From the NCBI GenBank assembly GCA_016235775.1, contig JACRIU010000102.1:1-32720 (forward strand): a stretch of 32,720 bases of DNA. The letters run 5' to 3'. Positions within the stretch are counted from its first letter, which is position 1. Each line of letters starts with the position of its first letter. Under the pieces are notes generated by a model that searched no databases, was not told where the DNA came from, and was given only the letters and a program-made list of their open reading frames with translations. A program made the translations under genes and the position numbers. Below, piece after piece: positions 14,410 through 23,012 of the stretch. This stretch comes from Hydrogenophilales bacterium. Its GTDB lineage: Bacteria > Pseudomonadota > Gammaproteobacteria > Burkholderiales > Thiobacteraceae.

Positions 14410-15945
14410 TTAGTTTTGAAATTTATATTTTATTTTATGCGTGCTGTCCGGCGCCAATTCGATCGTCTGCGAATAAGGCTTGAAGGTTTCATTCACGATC
14501 AGAATCGTGTGCTTGCCGGAACTGAGTTTCAGATCGCGCAGCGGCGGACTCACACCTTGCCGCTTGCCATCCACGAATACTTCGCCCCACGGGCTGATGG
14601 CGAAAGTAACCCGGGATTCGCCCATAGCCGCAGGTTTGGGGGGCTCATCCCCTATTTTTGCCGGGCCGGTGTTGGCGGTTTTGATTTTTTCGCTTTTCGT
14701 TTTGACCTTGTCCGCGACTTTGTCAGGAATGGGTTTCTGCACGGCCTTGGGCGTTTCCGGCTGGGCCGGCGCCGCTGGGGGCGGCGCTGGCGCCGCTTGC
14801 GGCGCGTCGCCGGACGCCGCCGGCTGCTTGGCCAGGGTAGGTACGATGGCGCCGGGAGCCGGCTTCGCTTGCCGAATCTTGCTCAAGGTGACGACCACGG
14901 CAAAGGTGATGATCATGGCCGGGATCGCGGCGTAGAGCAAAAAGCGTTGAAAGGTCAATCCGGCCCACCAGGATTCCTGTGACGCGGCGCCGTTGGCCGG
15001 CAGCGGGGGGTGATCATCCATGACCAGGCTGGGGATGATCTGGGTTGCATCACCCAAGTTGTCGCGCGCAAGCCTGCGCCGTTCCATGGGCTCGGGTTGC
15101 TTCGGTTCATCGCCCGGCGCCGGCAGCTCCAGGGATTTGTAGCGCTTGAGGTCGCGCGCCATCTCCTTGGCGTTTTGGTAGCGCTTGTCCGGGTGCTTGG
15201 CGAGCGCCTTGAGCACGATGAAATTGGCCGCCTCGGGAATGCCTTGATTGAAGGTTTTGGGCGGGATCGGCTCATCATTCAGAATTTGGTACATGATGGC
15301 GCTGATGTTGTCGCCCGCGAACGGCGTCTTGCCCGTGAGCATTTCGTAGAGCATCACCCCCAGCGAAAAAATGTCTGAGCGCCCATCCACGGCTTGGCCG
15401 ACGACTTGCTCCGGCGACATGTACTTGGGCGAGCCCATCACCATGCCGGAAATGGTGCGCGTGGCGGAAGACATCTGCGCGATGCCGAAATCGGTGATTT
15501 TCACCAGGCCGTTCTTCAGCACCATGACGTTGGATGGCTTCACATCGCGATGCACGATGCCGTGCTCGTGGGCGAAGCCGAGGCCTTCGGCGACTTGGGT
15601 GGCGATATGCATGACTTTCTCGATCGGCAGCACGACGCCGGAATCGAGAATCTCGCGCAGCTCCTTGCCTTCGAGGAATTCCATCGCCATATAGGCCACG
15701 CCCTCGGTGCGGCCCACGTCATAAACGGTGACGATGTTGGGGTGATTGAGCTTGCCGGCAGACTGGACTTCGCGCTGAAAGCGCTTTTCGAAATTCGCCA
15801 GTTCTTCCTTGGAAAGGTCGAGGTTGATCGTCTTGATCGCGACCGTGCGGTCAATTAACGGGTCCACGGCCTTGTACACGACGCCCATGGCGCCTTGGCC
15901 GATTTCCTCGACGATTACGTAGCGGCCGAGTTTCTCGATTACCAT
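14410..15945 (-). CDS. Transmembrane Hanks-type Ser/Thr kinase with periplasmic PEGA domain
   Basis: 511 aa from ATG 15945. The kinase domain is complete: glycine loop GQGAMG (16-21), VAIK Lys38, HRDVKPSN with Asp134, DFG 152-154 and SPE 177-179. A juxtamembrane segment is followed by one membrane helix (about 333-355, LLYAAIPAMIITFAVVV) and a Pro/Ala/Lys-rich linker. A C-terminal PEGA domain (about 440-500, WGEVFVDGKRQGVSPPLRDLKLSSGKH) would lie in the periplasm. PEGA is unlike the PASTA sensors of Gram-positive kinases. An upstream in-frame TTG (15972) is rejected because it lies only about six bases from the predicted start site. The kinase precedes the TssQ-like lipoprotein gene and lies between two PP2C-FHA pairs. 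Confidence 0.93.
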   Translation of the reverse strand: MVIEKLGRYVIVEEIGQGAMGVVYKAVDPLIDRTVAIKTINLDLSKEELANFEKRFQREVQSAGKLNHPNIVTVYDVGRTEGVAYMAMEFLEGKELREILDSGVVLPIEKVMHIATQVAEGLGFAHEHGIVHRDVKPSNVMVLKNGLVKITDFGIAQMSSATRTISGMVMGSPKYMSPEQVVGQAVDGRSDIFSLGVMLYEMLTGKTPFAGDNISAIMYQILNDEPIPPKTFNQGIPEAANFIVLKALAKHPDKRYQNAKEMARDLKRYKSLELPAPGDEPKQPEPMERRRLARDNLGDATQIIPSLVMDDHPPLPANGAASQESWWAGLTFQRFLLYAAIPAMIITFAVVVTLSKIRQAKPAPGAIVPTLAKQPAASGDAPQAAPAPPPAAPAQPETPKAVQKPIPDKVADKVKTKSEKIKTANTGPAKIGDEPPKPAAMGESRVTFAISPWGEVFVDGKRQGVSPPLRDLKLSSGKHTILIVNETFKPYSQTIELAPDSTHKIKYKFQN

Positions 15946-15984
15946 TTGATAATTTAGGGAATAATTCGGCAAGTTGGGATCGCT

Positions 15985-16013
15985 AAAGTAGTTTTTATCG
16001 GGAACCGTGTCAA
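15985..16013 (-). promoter_or_regulatory. Sigma-70 promoter of the kinase-lipoprotein operon
   Basis: On the minus strand, a perfect -35 TTGACA (16013-16008), 17 bases, then TACTTT (15990-15985). Expected start near 15978, about 33 nt before the kinase ATG. Confidence 0.65.
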
Positions 16014-16221
16014 GCTGGCCAAATGCCGGCTGGCCTCAAGTTTGGCTGTAAGCAGCCCGATATTCCAAAGGGGGGGGGCCGCATGCCGGCGTTGAGATCG
16101 GCACAGAAGCTGCTATTTTAAGTAAAATTACGTTGGTATAAGCCGGATTGGCGCAAGATGAACAAAAGTTAAATTTGGATATCGGCACGAACGGTAAAAT
16201 TTAAAGATAAATCCCAAAAAA
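16014..16221. other. Divergent intergenic region between kinase and second PP2C
   Basis: No gene is seen. It holds a run of nine G (16070-16078). A weak FliA-like pair on the plus strand is TCAAGTTT (16036-16043) and CCCGATAT (16056-16063) with a 12-base spacer, one more than ideal. The rest is AT-rich, with TATAAG at about 16137-16142. Possible regulator sites cannot be told apart by eye. Confidence 0.4.
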
Positions 16222-16227
16222 TATAAT
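16222..16227 (+). promoter_or_regulatory. Probable -10 element for the second PP2C-FHA operon
   Basis: A perfect TATAAT with only a weak -35 at about 16199-16204 (ATTTAA). Expected start near 16234. GGGAGAGAG just before ATG 16264 gives a good ribosome site. Confidence 0.5.
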
Positions 16228-16263
16228 GACCGCCTTCCTTTGGCTGGCGGGAGAGAGTGATTA

Positions 16264-17076
16264 ATGAAGCTGAAAAATGCGCTGACGATCGCCAGCGCCA
16301 CCGATGCCGGCCTGGTGCGCAACTTCAATGAAGACAGCGTATCAGCCAATGAGGAATTAGGGCTCGTGGTGCTGGCCGATGGCATGGGCGGCTACAAGGC
16401 CGGGGACGTGGCGAGCGGCATGGCCACCATGATCATCGGCAATGAGCTCAAGGAGCATCTGGGCAAAGGGGTGGACAAGTCCAACGGCGTGGATCTGGAA
16501 ACCGAATTGCTGCGCACCGCGATTACCCGCGCCAATCAGGCGATCTATCATGCGGCGCACAACAAAACCCAATTTCAAGGCATGGGCACGACCGTGGTGG
16601 CGACCTTGTTTCGCGATAATGTGGTCACCATCGCACATGCCGGTGACTCTCGTTTGTATCGCTTGCGCGGCGATAAGTTTGATCAACTCACGGTGGACCA
16701 TTCCTTGTTGCAAGAGCAAGTGCAGCTCGGCTTGATTTCTTCCGAGGATGCGCGCGTTTCGCATAATCGCAATCTGGTCACACGCGCGCTCGGGGTCACC
16801 CAGACGATTGCGGTGGACGTGCGCCAGGAACGGGCGCAGGTGGGCGATATTTATTTGCTGTGTTCGGATGGCTTGAACGATATGGTGGACGACGCCGACA
16901 TCGAGTTGGCGATGCGCTCGATCAAGGAAAATATCCCCCTGCTGGTGCGGCAATTGGTGATGATGGCGAACGACAACGGCGGCCACGACAACATTTCGGT
17001 GGCGGCGATCAAGGTCGAGAAACCGTTTCCGTTGCGCCCCGGTTTTTTCGCGCGCTGGTTTGGCGCTCACGCCTAA
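16264..17076 (+). CDS. PP2C-family Ser/Thr protein phosphatase (second copy)
   Basis: 270 aa with all metal-site motifs: RNFNEDS, VVLADGMGGYKAGDVAS, GMGTTVVATL, AGDSRLYRLRGDKFDQLTVD, VTRALG, LCSDGLNDMV and GHDNISVAAI. It is clearly paralogous to the phosphatase at 12326 (shared QLTVDHxxxQEQ and LITRALGV/LVTRALGV blocks) but has its own promoter and a standard ATG with a strong ribosome site. It is divergent from the kinase and followed by an FHA gene 14 bases later. The final residues (RPGFFARWFGAHA) are an amphipathic tail not seen in the first copy. Confidence 0.93.
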   Translation: MKLKNALTIASATDAGLVRNFNEDSVSANEELGLVVLADGMGGYKAGDVASGMATMIIGNELKEHLGKGVDKSNGVDLETELLRTAITRANQAIYHAAHNKTQFQGMGTTVVATLFRDNVVTIAHAGDSRLYRLRGDKFDQLTVDHSLLQEQVQLGLISSEDARVSHNRNLVTRALGVTQTIAVDVRQERAQVGDIYLLCSDGLNDMVDDADIELAMRSIKENIPLLVRQLVMMANDNGGHDNISVAAIKVEKPFPLRPGFFARWFGAHA

Positions 17077-17090
17077 GCTAAAGGAACAAA

Positions 17091-17786
17091 ATGGCTAAAT
17101 TGGTTTTAAGCATGAACGGATCCGTGCTAGGCAATTATTTCCTGGAGAAGGAACGTTTCTCTTTCGGGCGCAAGCCGACCTGCGATATCCAGATCAACGA
17201 TCAGGGCGTGTCCAAGGAGCATGCGGTGATTCTCACCGTGGGCAACGACCAGATATTGGAAGACCTCGGCTCCACCAACGGCACCCTGGTGAACGGTGAG
17301 AAAGTGCAGCGCCACATCCTGCAAAACGGCGATGTGATCGAGGTCGGGCGTTACAAGCTGCGGTATGTCAACGCCAAGGCCTTGCCGGACATGGATTTCG
17401 ACAAGACCTTGATGATCCCCGCTTTTGACCGCACCAAGCTCAAGCAAGAGGGCGCCGACAAGGATGAGGCGGATACCCAGAGCATCGCCACCGCGGTCGC
17501 CAATGCGCGCAACGTGAAAACCATTTTTCCGCTCGGTGCGGTGCGCGGCATCGGCGGTGATCATACGGGCCAGGAAATCGAGTTGTCGCGCTCGATTACG
17601 GCCTTCGGCAAGCCGGACAATTCGGCTATCATCACACGCCGCCCGGTTGGTTATTTCATCACCCACGTGGCCGGCAAGAAGCACCCTGTCGTCAACGGCA
17701 AGACCATCGGCGACGATCCGGTTGCACTCGACAATCTGGATCAGATCGAAGTCGGGGTGGATAAACTACAGTTCTATTTGAAATAG
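17091..17786 (+). CDS. FHA-domain protein (second copy)
   Basis: 231 aa. N-terminal FHA domain (about 1-90) with FGRKPTCDIQINDQGVSKEHA and LGSTNGTLVNGEKV. The intervening segment contains FDKTLMIP (Thr near residue 103), a possible kinase target site. The C-terminal FHA-like domain (about 150-231) has AFGKPDNSAIITRRPVGYF and PVVNGKTIGDDP but lacks canonical phosphothreonine-binding residues. The two-domain layout equals that of the protein at 13170, so the PP2C-FHA pair was duplicated as a unit. AAAGGA precedes ATG 17091. It ends eight bases from the convergent SDR gene, with no terminator hairpin between them. Confidence 0.9.
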   Translation: MAKLVLSMNGSVLGNYFLEKERFSFGRKPTCDIQINDQGVSKEHAVILTVGNDQILEDLGSTNGTLVNGEKVQRHILQNGDVIEVGRYKLRYVNAKALPDMDFDKTLMIPAFDRTKLKQEGADKDEADTQSIATAVANARNVKTIFPLGAVRGIGGDHTGQEIELSRSITAFGKPDNSAIITRRPVGYFITHVAGKKHPVVNGKTIGDDPVALDNLDQIEVGVDKLQFYLK

Positions 17787-17793
17787 TCCCGAA

Positions 17794-18537
17794 TTAGCCG
17801 AACTGCGTTTCAAAAATCTTCCCGCTGTGCTCCCGGCTGTCCGGGCCCATCAAATACAGGTAAAGCGGCATCAGCCGTTCCGGCTCCGGCAATTGCGTCC
17901 GGGCCTCCGCCGGGTGGCTGATCAAACGCTGCGGTGCGCGCACCGGGCCGGGAATGACCAGGTTCATGCGTAAGTTCGGGTGCACCGCCAGCTCTTGCGC
18001 CCAGATTGTGACCAAGGCTTCCAACGCCCATTTCGATACCGCGAAGGCGCCCCAGAACGCCGCTGGCTGGTGGCCATGCGTTTCCGAAGTGAGCAGTACC
18101 GCGCTATCCGGCGCGCGCGTGAGCAAGGGCAGGCAAGCGCGGGTCAACGCCGCCGGCGCCGCCAGATTGACCCGCAGCGTGCCCATCCATTGATCCAGTG
18201 ATTGATATTCGAGCGGCGCCAAGCCATCGAAGCGGGCCGCATTGTGCAAAATACCGTCAAGTTGCCCAAGCTGTTCGAAAATCGCCTGCGCCATCGCCTG
18301 AAAATCATCGTCGCCGGCTTGCGCCAAATCCAGTTTGAGCGCCATCGGCTCAGGGTAGCCATGGTTGACGATCTCGTCGTAGACGGCATCGAGCCGCTTC
18401 TGATTGCGTCCCAGCAGGATCACCGTGGCGCCATGTTGGGCATAGGCGAGGGCGGCGGTTTTACCGATGCCTTGGCCTGCGCCGGTAACCAGTATCACGC
18501 GATCCTTCAGTAAATCGGGGGTGGGGGAATAATTCAT
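17794..18537 (-). CDS. YciK-like short-chain dehydrogenase/reductase
   Basis: 247 aa. Rossmann motif VTGAGQGIGKTAAL near residue 20, NAAR at the usual NNAG position, and a catalytic-type pair AFAVSKWALE in which Tyr of YxxxK is replaced by Phe/Ala context (FAVSK). The canonical YxxxK thus appears altered. It resembles E. coli YciK, whose substrate is not well defined. ATG 18537 overlaps the hpnE stop as ATGA, with AGGAAACAG upstream. A longer in-frame start at 18690 lies inside hpnE and is rejected. Being last in the hpnCDE operon, it may act on an isoprenoid, but that is inferred only from position. Confidence 0.82.
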   Translation of the reverse strand: MNYSPTPDLLKDRVILVTGAGQGIGKTAALAYAQHGATVILLGRNQKRLDAVYDEIVNHGYPEPMALKLDLAQAGDDDFQAMAQAIFEQLGQLDGILHNAARFDGLAPLEYQSLDQWMGTLRVNLAAPAALTRACLPLLTRAPDSAVLLTSETHGHQPAAFWGAFAVSKWALEALVTIWAQELAVHPNLRMNLVIPGPVRAPQRLISHPAEARTQLPEPERLMPLYLYLMGPDSREHSGKIFETQFG

Positions 18538-19823
18538 CGCACTGTTTCCTGTATGGAGAGCGCGCATTGTATCCCGCTTCGCACTGCGGATTCGAGCGTG
18601 GCGGGGTAATCGCTGTCGGTGTAGTCGCCGGCGAGGAACAGCCCCGGTATCGGCGTGACATTGTCCGGGCGTGTGATCGACGGCAGGCAAGTGAAGGTTG
18701 CGCGCTTTTCCGCGATCACTCGCGTCCAGTCGGTTTGCGCGGGGAAGCCGAGTTGTTCATGCAGTTCGCGCGCGGCTTGTTCGGCCAGCGCCGCATGCGG
18801 CAGCGCTTCATGTTCGCCTTCGGCGCTGATCACCACGGCCATCAAACCGTGTTGATTGGAGAGCGCGCCGCGATCGAACACCCATTGGCAGAGCGTATTG
18901 GATAGTCCCAGCATCGGGAAGGGCAGGCGCATCGACGCAGCGTATTGCAGATAGACCGTATAAATTGGCTGATACTGCAACGCAGCAATTTGATCTAGTA
19001 CCGGTTGCAGAGATGGGAGTTGGCCGAGCAGGTCACAGACACGGAACGGCGGCACGGCGCAGATCACTTGCATGAAGTGTTCTACTCCTTGATCGCTATG
19101 CAGCGTAAATCCCTTATCGGCCAATTCAACCCGTTGAATGCGCTGGTTGAGACGAATTTTCCCGCCGTGTGCAGCAATAAAATGCGCCGCCGGATCAGGC
19201 AAGAGTTGGCCGAGATCGACGCGTGGCAGCACTAGCCGGCTGTCGTCGCGCGTGCCGAAGAAGGCATCGCGCAGTACGTTGACGAAAATCTGGGCCGACG
19301 CCGTTTGCGGTGGAGTGTTCAGCGCGGCAAGGCATAAGGGATGCCACAGATAATCGTTCAAAGCGGGGCTTTGCAGATGTTGGGCGAGCAAGGTTGAAAC
19401 GGAAATGTCCGGCATGACACTAAATACGCCGCGCTTGAGTGCAGCAAGAAAGCGTACAGCGGAAAGCTTGTCGCGGAGGGGGATGCCGCGGCTTCTCAGC
19501 AAGCCAAGCCCGAGGTGCCAGGGCGCCGGCAAGGCTGCTGCGCGGAGAAAAAAATCGGGCGTGACTTGCAGCGTCAGCGGCGGGGCGTGGCAAACCGCAC
19601 GCACATCGACGCCCACCGAGGCGAGCAGGCGCAAGGTTTCGCGATAAGCGCCGATCAGAATGTGCTGGCCGTTATCCAGCGCCAAGCCATTGATCTCTAC
19701 CCGCCGCGCGCGTCCGCCGAGTTGAGCGGCGCTTTCGAACAGCGTGACCGGGATGCCTTGCCCGGCGAGGGAGACAGCGGCGGCGAGCCCGGCCCAACCG
19801 CCACCGATGACGGCGACGGACAT
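18534..19823 (-). CDS. hpnE: Hydroxysqualene dehydroxylase HpnE
   Basis: 429 aa FAD-dependent amine-oxidase-like protein. The dinucleotide motif VIGGGWAGLAAAVSLAGQG is at the N-terminus, followed by ESAAQLGGRARR. The C-terminal FLAGDYTDSDYPATLESAVRSG motif marks the HpnE group. It reduces hydroxysqualene to squalene with FAD. It follows hpnD by four bases and overlaps the SDR gene by four, as expected for a tightly coupled operon. Confidence 0.93.
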   Translation of the reverse strand: MSVAVIGGGWAGLAAAVSLAGQGIPVTLFESAAQLGGRARRVEINGLALDNGQHILIGAYRETLRLLASVGVDVRAVCHAPPLTLQVTPDFFLRAAALPAPWHLGLGLLRSRGIPLRDKLSAVRFLAALKRGVFSVMPDISVSTLLAQHLQSPALNDYLWHPLCLAALNTPPQTASAQIFVNVLRDAFFGTRDDSRLVLPRVDLGQLLPDPAAHFIAAHGGKIRLNQRIQRVELADKGFTLHSDQGVEHFMQVICAVPPFRVCDLLGQLPSLQPVLDQIAALQYQPIYTVYLQYAASMRLPFPMLGLSNTLCQWVFDRGALSNQHGLMAVVISAEGEHEALPHAALAEQAARELHEQLGFPAQTDWTRVIAEKRATFTCLPSITRPDNVTPIPGLFLAGDYTDSDYPATLESAVRSGIQCALSIQETVR

Positions 19824-19827
19824 AAGG

Positions 19828-20661
19828 TTAATTAAACACCCAAGTGCGCCACGCGATCCACAGCTTGCGCAGCGGGGTGATGGTGATGCGTTGATTCAGG
19901 ACATGAAAACCATCACGCTCGATTTCATTCAGCAGCTTCTGGTAAATCGCCGCCATCACCAGTCCCGGCCGTTGGCTCTTCCGGTCTTGCAACGGCAGGG
20001 CTTGCAGCGCTTGTTGATAGAACGCGCGCGCGCGCGCCACTTGATGCGCCATCAAGGCGCGAAATTCTTCACTCGCTCGCCCCTGCAGCAGATCGCTTTC
20101 GCTGACGCCGAATTGCGCGAGCTCGTCTTGTGGCAAGTAGATGCGGTTGCGGCGCGCGTCTTCGCCCACGTCGCGAATGATGTTGGTCAATTGAAACGCC
20201 ATGCCCAGATCGTGTGCGTATTTCAGCGTTTTGCGATCGCTATAGCCAAAGATGGCGGCGGCGATCTGGCCCACCACCGAGGCGACGCGGTAGCAGTAGA
20301 GTTGCAGCGCTTTGAAATCGGCATAGCGCACATATTGCAAAGCCATCTCCATGCCGTCGATGATTTCCTCGAATTGCTCCTGCGCCAGATCATAGGCGCG
20401 AATCGCCGGCAGCAGCGCCTGGCTGACCGGGTGGCTGGGGTGGCCGGAGAAGGTGTTGGCCATCTCCGTGCGCCACCATTCGAGTTTGGTGCGGGCGAGG
20501 GCCGCATCGGCGCATTCATCGGCGATGTCGTCCACCTCACGGCAAAAAGCGTATAAGGCGGTAATCGCTTCGCGCCGCAGTTTCGGTAAGAACAAAAAGC
20601 TGTAATAGAAGCTGGAGCCACTTTGTGCGGCTTTTTCTTGGCAGTATTCGGCAGGCGTCAT
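19828..20661 (-). CDS. hpnD: Presqualene diphosphate synthase HpnD
   Basis: 277 aa. The squalene/phytoene synthase fold has both Asp-rich motifs: DDIADE near residue 42 and DVGEDARRNRIYLPQDEL. The opening MTPAEYCQEKAAQSGSSFYYSFLFLP is typical of HpnD. It condenses two farnesyl diphosphates to presqualene diphosphate. ATG 20661 overlaps the hpnC stop (ATGA), which settles the start over an in-frame upstream one at 20697. Confidence 0.93.
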   Translation of the reverse strand: MTPAEYCQEKAAQSGSSFYYSFLFLPKLRREAITALYAFCREVDDIADECADAALARTKLEWWRTEMANTFSGHPSHPVSQALLPAIRAYDLAQEQFEEIIDGMEMALQYVRYADFKALQLYCYRVASVVGQIAAAIFGYSDRKTLKYAHDLGMAFQLTNIIRDVGEDARRNRIYLPQDELAQFGVSESDLLQGRASEEFRALMAHQVARARAFYQQALQALPLQDRKSQRPGLVMAAIYQKLLNEIERDGFHVLNQRITITPLRKLWIAWRTWVFN

Positions 20662-21476
20662 TTGGCCCTTACGGCGCGATAAATCATGTAGGCCCAATCG
20701 GCGGGCTTTAACACCGGGCGCGCGTGAAATACATCACCGTGCACGTTATGTAGTTTTTTCAGAATTCTGTCTCCCCCCATGATGATCAGACGCATTTCAA
20801 GTCCGATACGGCCCTTGAGTTGTTTGCCCAAGGGCGCGCCCGCTTGCAGCAGTTTGCGCGTGCGCTCAATTTGAAATTGCATGAATGGCCACCATCGCCC
20901 GCTTGGCTCACCGTTTGCGAGTTGTTGTTCGGTGATGCCGTATTGTGCCAGTTCATCTTGCGGCAGGTAAATGCGTCCCTTCCGGTAATCGATAGCGATG
21001 TCTTGCAAAAAGTTGATGAGCTGGAGCGCGGAACATATCCCGTCGGAATAGGCTAAGGCGCGCGCATCGGTGATGCGATACAGGTGCAGCAATAGCCGTC
21101 CGATCGGGTTGGCGGAGCGGCGGCAATAATCCATGACCTCGCCGAAATGCGCATAGCGGGTCTGGGTGACATCCTGGCTGAAGGCATCCAGCAGGTCGCG
21201 AAAATATTGAATCGGTAACTGATGCTCGCGAATCATCAGCGCCAAATCGTTGAACAGCGGCAGCTCGCTGTGCTCGCCGCGTTCGATGCGGTCCAACTCG
21301 GCGCGAAAACGATTCAGCTTGGCCAGGCGCGCTTCAGGCGGATCATCACCTTCATCGGCAAAATCATCGGCCTGACGCGCAAAGGCGTAAATGACCTGAA
21401 CCGGGCGGCGCAAGCGGCGCGGCAGCAGGATGGATGCGACCGGGAAATTTTCGTAATGGGTGATCGGATAGTCCAC
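20658..21476 (-). CDS. hpnC: Hydroxysqualene synthase HpnC
   Basis: 272 aa. It begins with GTG 21476 (MDYPITHYENFPVASILLP) and has DDFADE near residue 40 plus DIAIDYRKGRIYLPQDEL, the paired Asp motifs of trans-isoprenyl synthases. It converts presqualene diphosphate to hydroxysqualene. First gene of hpnC-hpnD-hpnE-SDR, and head-to-head with tRNA-Leu. No convincing promoter was found on the minus strand in the 97-base gap. Squalene-hopene cyclase is not in the window. Confidence 0.92.
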   Translation of the reverse strand: MDYPITHYENFPVASILLPRRLRRPVQVIYAFARQADDFADEGDDPPEARLAKLNRFRAELDRIERGEHSELPLFNDLALMIREHQLPIQYFRDLLDAFSQDVTQTRYAHFGEVMDYCRRSANPIGRLLLHLYRITDARALAYSDGICSALQLINFLQDIAIDYRKGRIYLPQDELAQYGITEQQLANGEPSGRWWPFMQFQIERTRKLLQAGAPLGKQLKGRIGLEMRLIIMGGDRILKKLHNVHGDVFHARPVLKPADWAYMIYRAVRAK

Positions 21477-21520
21477 GGTTTCTCGGCAAAGTGTTGTAAG
21501 TACAGGGAAAATAGAGAGAA

Positions 21521-21549
21521 ATGACTGGAAGGCCTGAATCGAATAAAAT
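21521..21549 (+). promoter_or_regulatory. Probable promoter of tRNA-Leu
   Basis: ATGACT (21521-21526), 17 bases, TAAAAT (21544-21549). Expected start near 21556, 18 bases before the mature tRNA. Confidence 0.5.
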
Positions 21550-21573
21550 ACACCATTTTTCGAGCAGAGTTTA

Positions 21574-21659
21574 GCGAAAGTGGCGGAATTGGTAGACGCA
21601 CTGGATTTAGGTTCCAGCGGGTAACCCCCGTGGGGGTTCGAGTCCCCCCTTTCGCACCA
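21574..21659 (+). tRNA. tRNA-Leu (anticodon TAG)
   Basis: 86 nt including encoded CCA. Acceptor GCGAAAG pairs with CTTTCGC (21649-21655), discriminator A. The anticodon stem CTGGA/TCCAG encloses loop TTTAGGT with anticodon TAG at 21608-21610. A long class II variable arm (AACCCCCGTGGGGGTT region) and the T loop TTCGAGT agree with leucine. It is followed 46 bases later by tig, which may be cotranscribed. Confidence 0.96.
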
Positions 21660-21704
21660 GATAGCAATTGAATTTTCAGGCGAATTTTAAGGACACTACA
21701 TATC

Positions 21705-23012
21705 ATGCAAGCACAGGTTGAGACTATCGGGCAGTTGGAGCGGCGCATCCGCATTTCGGTGCCGCGCGCGCAAATCGATGCGGAAATCGAAAACCGCCTC
21801 AAGCGTATCGCCCGCACCGCGAAGATCCATGGCTTTCGCCCCGGCAAGGTGCCCATGAAGCTGGTCGCCCAGCAATATGGCGGCCAAGTGCGGCAGGAGG
21901 TGATCTCCGAAGCCGGCAGCCGCGGCATCAGCGACGCTTTGTACGAACAAAAAATCAAGATTGCCGGCATGCCGCGCTTTGAAACAGCAGCCGATGCGGC
22001 GAATGGCGAGCAATTGGAATTCACCGCGACCTTCGAGGTGTATCCCGAAGTGGTCGTGGGCAGTATCGCCAGCGCCAAAATCGAGCGCCCAACGGTTCAA
22101 GTGTCGGACGCCGATGTCGATAAAACCATTGATATCCTGCGCAAGCAGCGGGCGGCCTTCGAACCGGGCGAGGGCGCCGCGCGGCAGGGCGACCAGGTCG
22201 ATATCGACTATATTGGCAGCATTGATGGTCAGCCGTTTGCGGGTGGCGCGACCCAAGGCTATATCGTCACCCTTGGCGAAGGACGGACGTTGGCCGACTT
22301 CGATCGTCCGCTCGAGGGCATGAAAGCCGGCGAGGAAAAGACCTTCGACCTGACTTTCCCCGCCGATTATCACGGCAAGGATGTGGCGGGTAAAACCGCG
22401 CAGTTTCAGGTAAAGGTGAATCGTGTCCTGGCGGCCCGTTTGCCGGAGATTGGCCCGGAACTTGCTAAATCACTGGGTGTGGAAGATGGCGATGTCGCCA
22501 AAATGCGCGCTGAAGTCCGCGCCAACATTGAACGTGAAGTGAGCAAGCGGGTCGAAAATAAGATTAAGGAGCAGGTAATGCAGGCGTTAGTCGAAGCGAC
22601 ACCCTTGTCGGTACCGCGTGCGCTGATTGATGGAGAGATCGAGCGCTTGCAGCAACGCGCGCGCCAAGATATGGAAGTACGTGGCATCAAAGCTGACAAT
22701 ATGCCGATGCCAGCGGATTTGTTCGAAGCGCAAGCGCAACGCCGCGTCAGTTTGGGATTGATATTGGCCGAAGTGGTGAAGGCGAATGATCTTAAGGCGC
22801 AACCTGAGCAAGTACGCAAGCTGGTGGAGGAGTATGCCGAGAGCTACGAAAAGCCGGAACAAGTAGTGGCTTGGTACTACGAAAACCCTACCCGGCTCGC
22901 GGAAGTGGAGTCCTTGGTGCTGGAACAGAATGTGGTAAGCTGGGCTCTGAAACAAGCGCAGGTGGAAGATAAACCGACTGCATTCGACGACCTGATGGGA
23001 ATCAATAAATGA
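21705..23012 (+). CDS. tig: Trigger factor chaperone
   Basis: 435 aa, full length. The N-terminal ribosome-binding domain carries [12 protein letters not shown] near residue 45. The FKBP-type PPIase domain is at about 160-245 ([20 protein letters not shown]), followed by the helical C-terminal chaperone arms. It binds L23 at the peptide exit and shields nascent chains. The stop overlaps clpP by ATGA, so the two are translationally linked. Confidence 0.97.
   Translation: MQAQVETIGQLERRIRISVPRAQIDAEIENRLKRIARTAKIHGFRPGKVPMKLVAQQYGGQVRQEVISEAGSRGISDALYEQKIKIAGMPRFETAADAANGEQLEFTATFEVYPEVVVGSIASAKIERPTVQVSDADVDKTIDILRKQRAAFEPGEGAARQGDQVDIDYIGSIDGQPFAGGATQGYIVTLGEGRTLADFDRPLEGMKAGEEKTFDLTFPADYHGKDVAGKTAQFQVKVNRVLAARLPEIGPELAKSLGVEDGDVAKMRAEVRANIEREVSKRVENKIKEQVMQALVEATPLSVPRALIDGEIERLQQRARQDMEVRGIKADNMPMPADLFEAQAQRRVSLGLILAEVVKANDLKAQPEQVRKLVEEYAESYEKPEQVVAWYYENPTRLAEVESLVLEQNVVSWALKQAQVEDKPTAFDDLMGINK

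Noticed and set aside
12326-17786. A complete type VI secretion locus
   Set aside because: Only regulatory-type genes are present; no tssB, tssC, hcp, vgrG, clpV or tssM-like sequence was seen in the window.
18538-18690. N-terminal extension of the SDR
   Set aside because: It lies inside hpnE; the ATGA overlap start with AGGAAACAG fits better.
19744-20556. 270-codon plus-strand ORF opposite hpnD
   Set aside because: Antisense shadow of hpnD/hpnE; Gln/His/Arg-rich without motifs.
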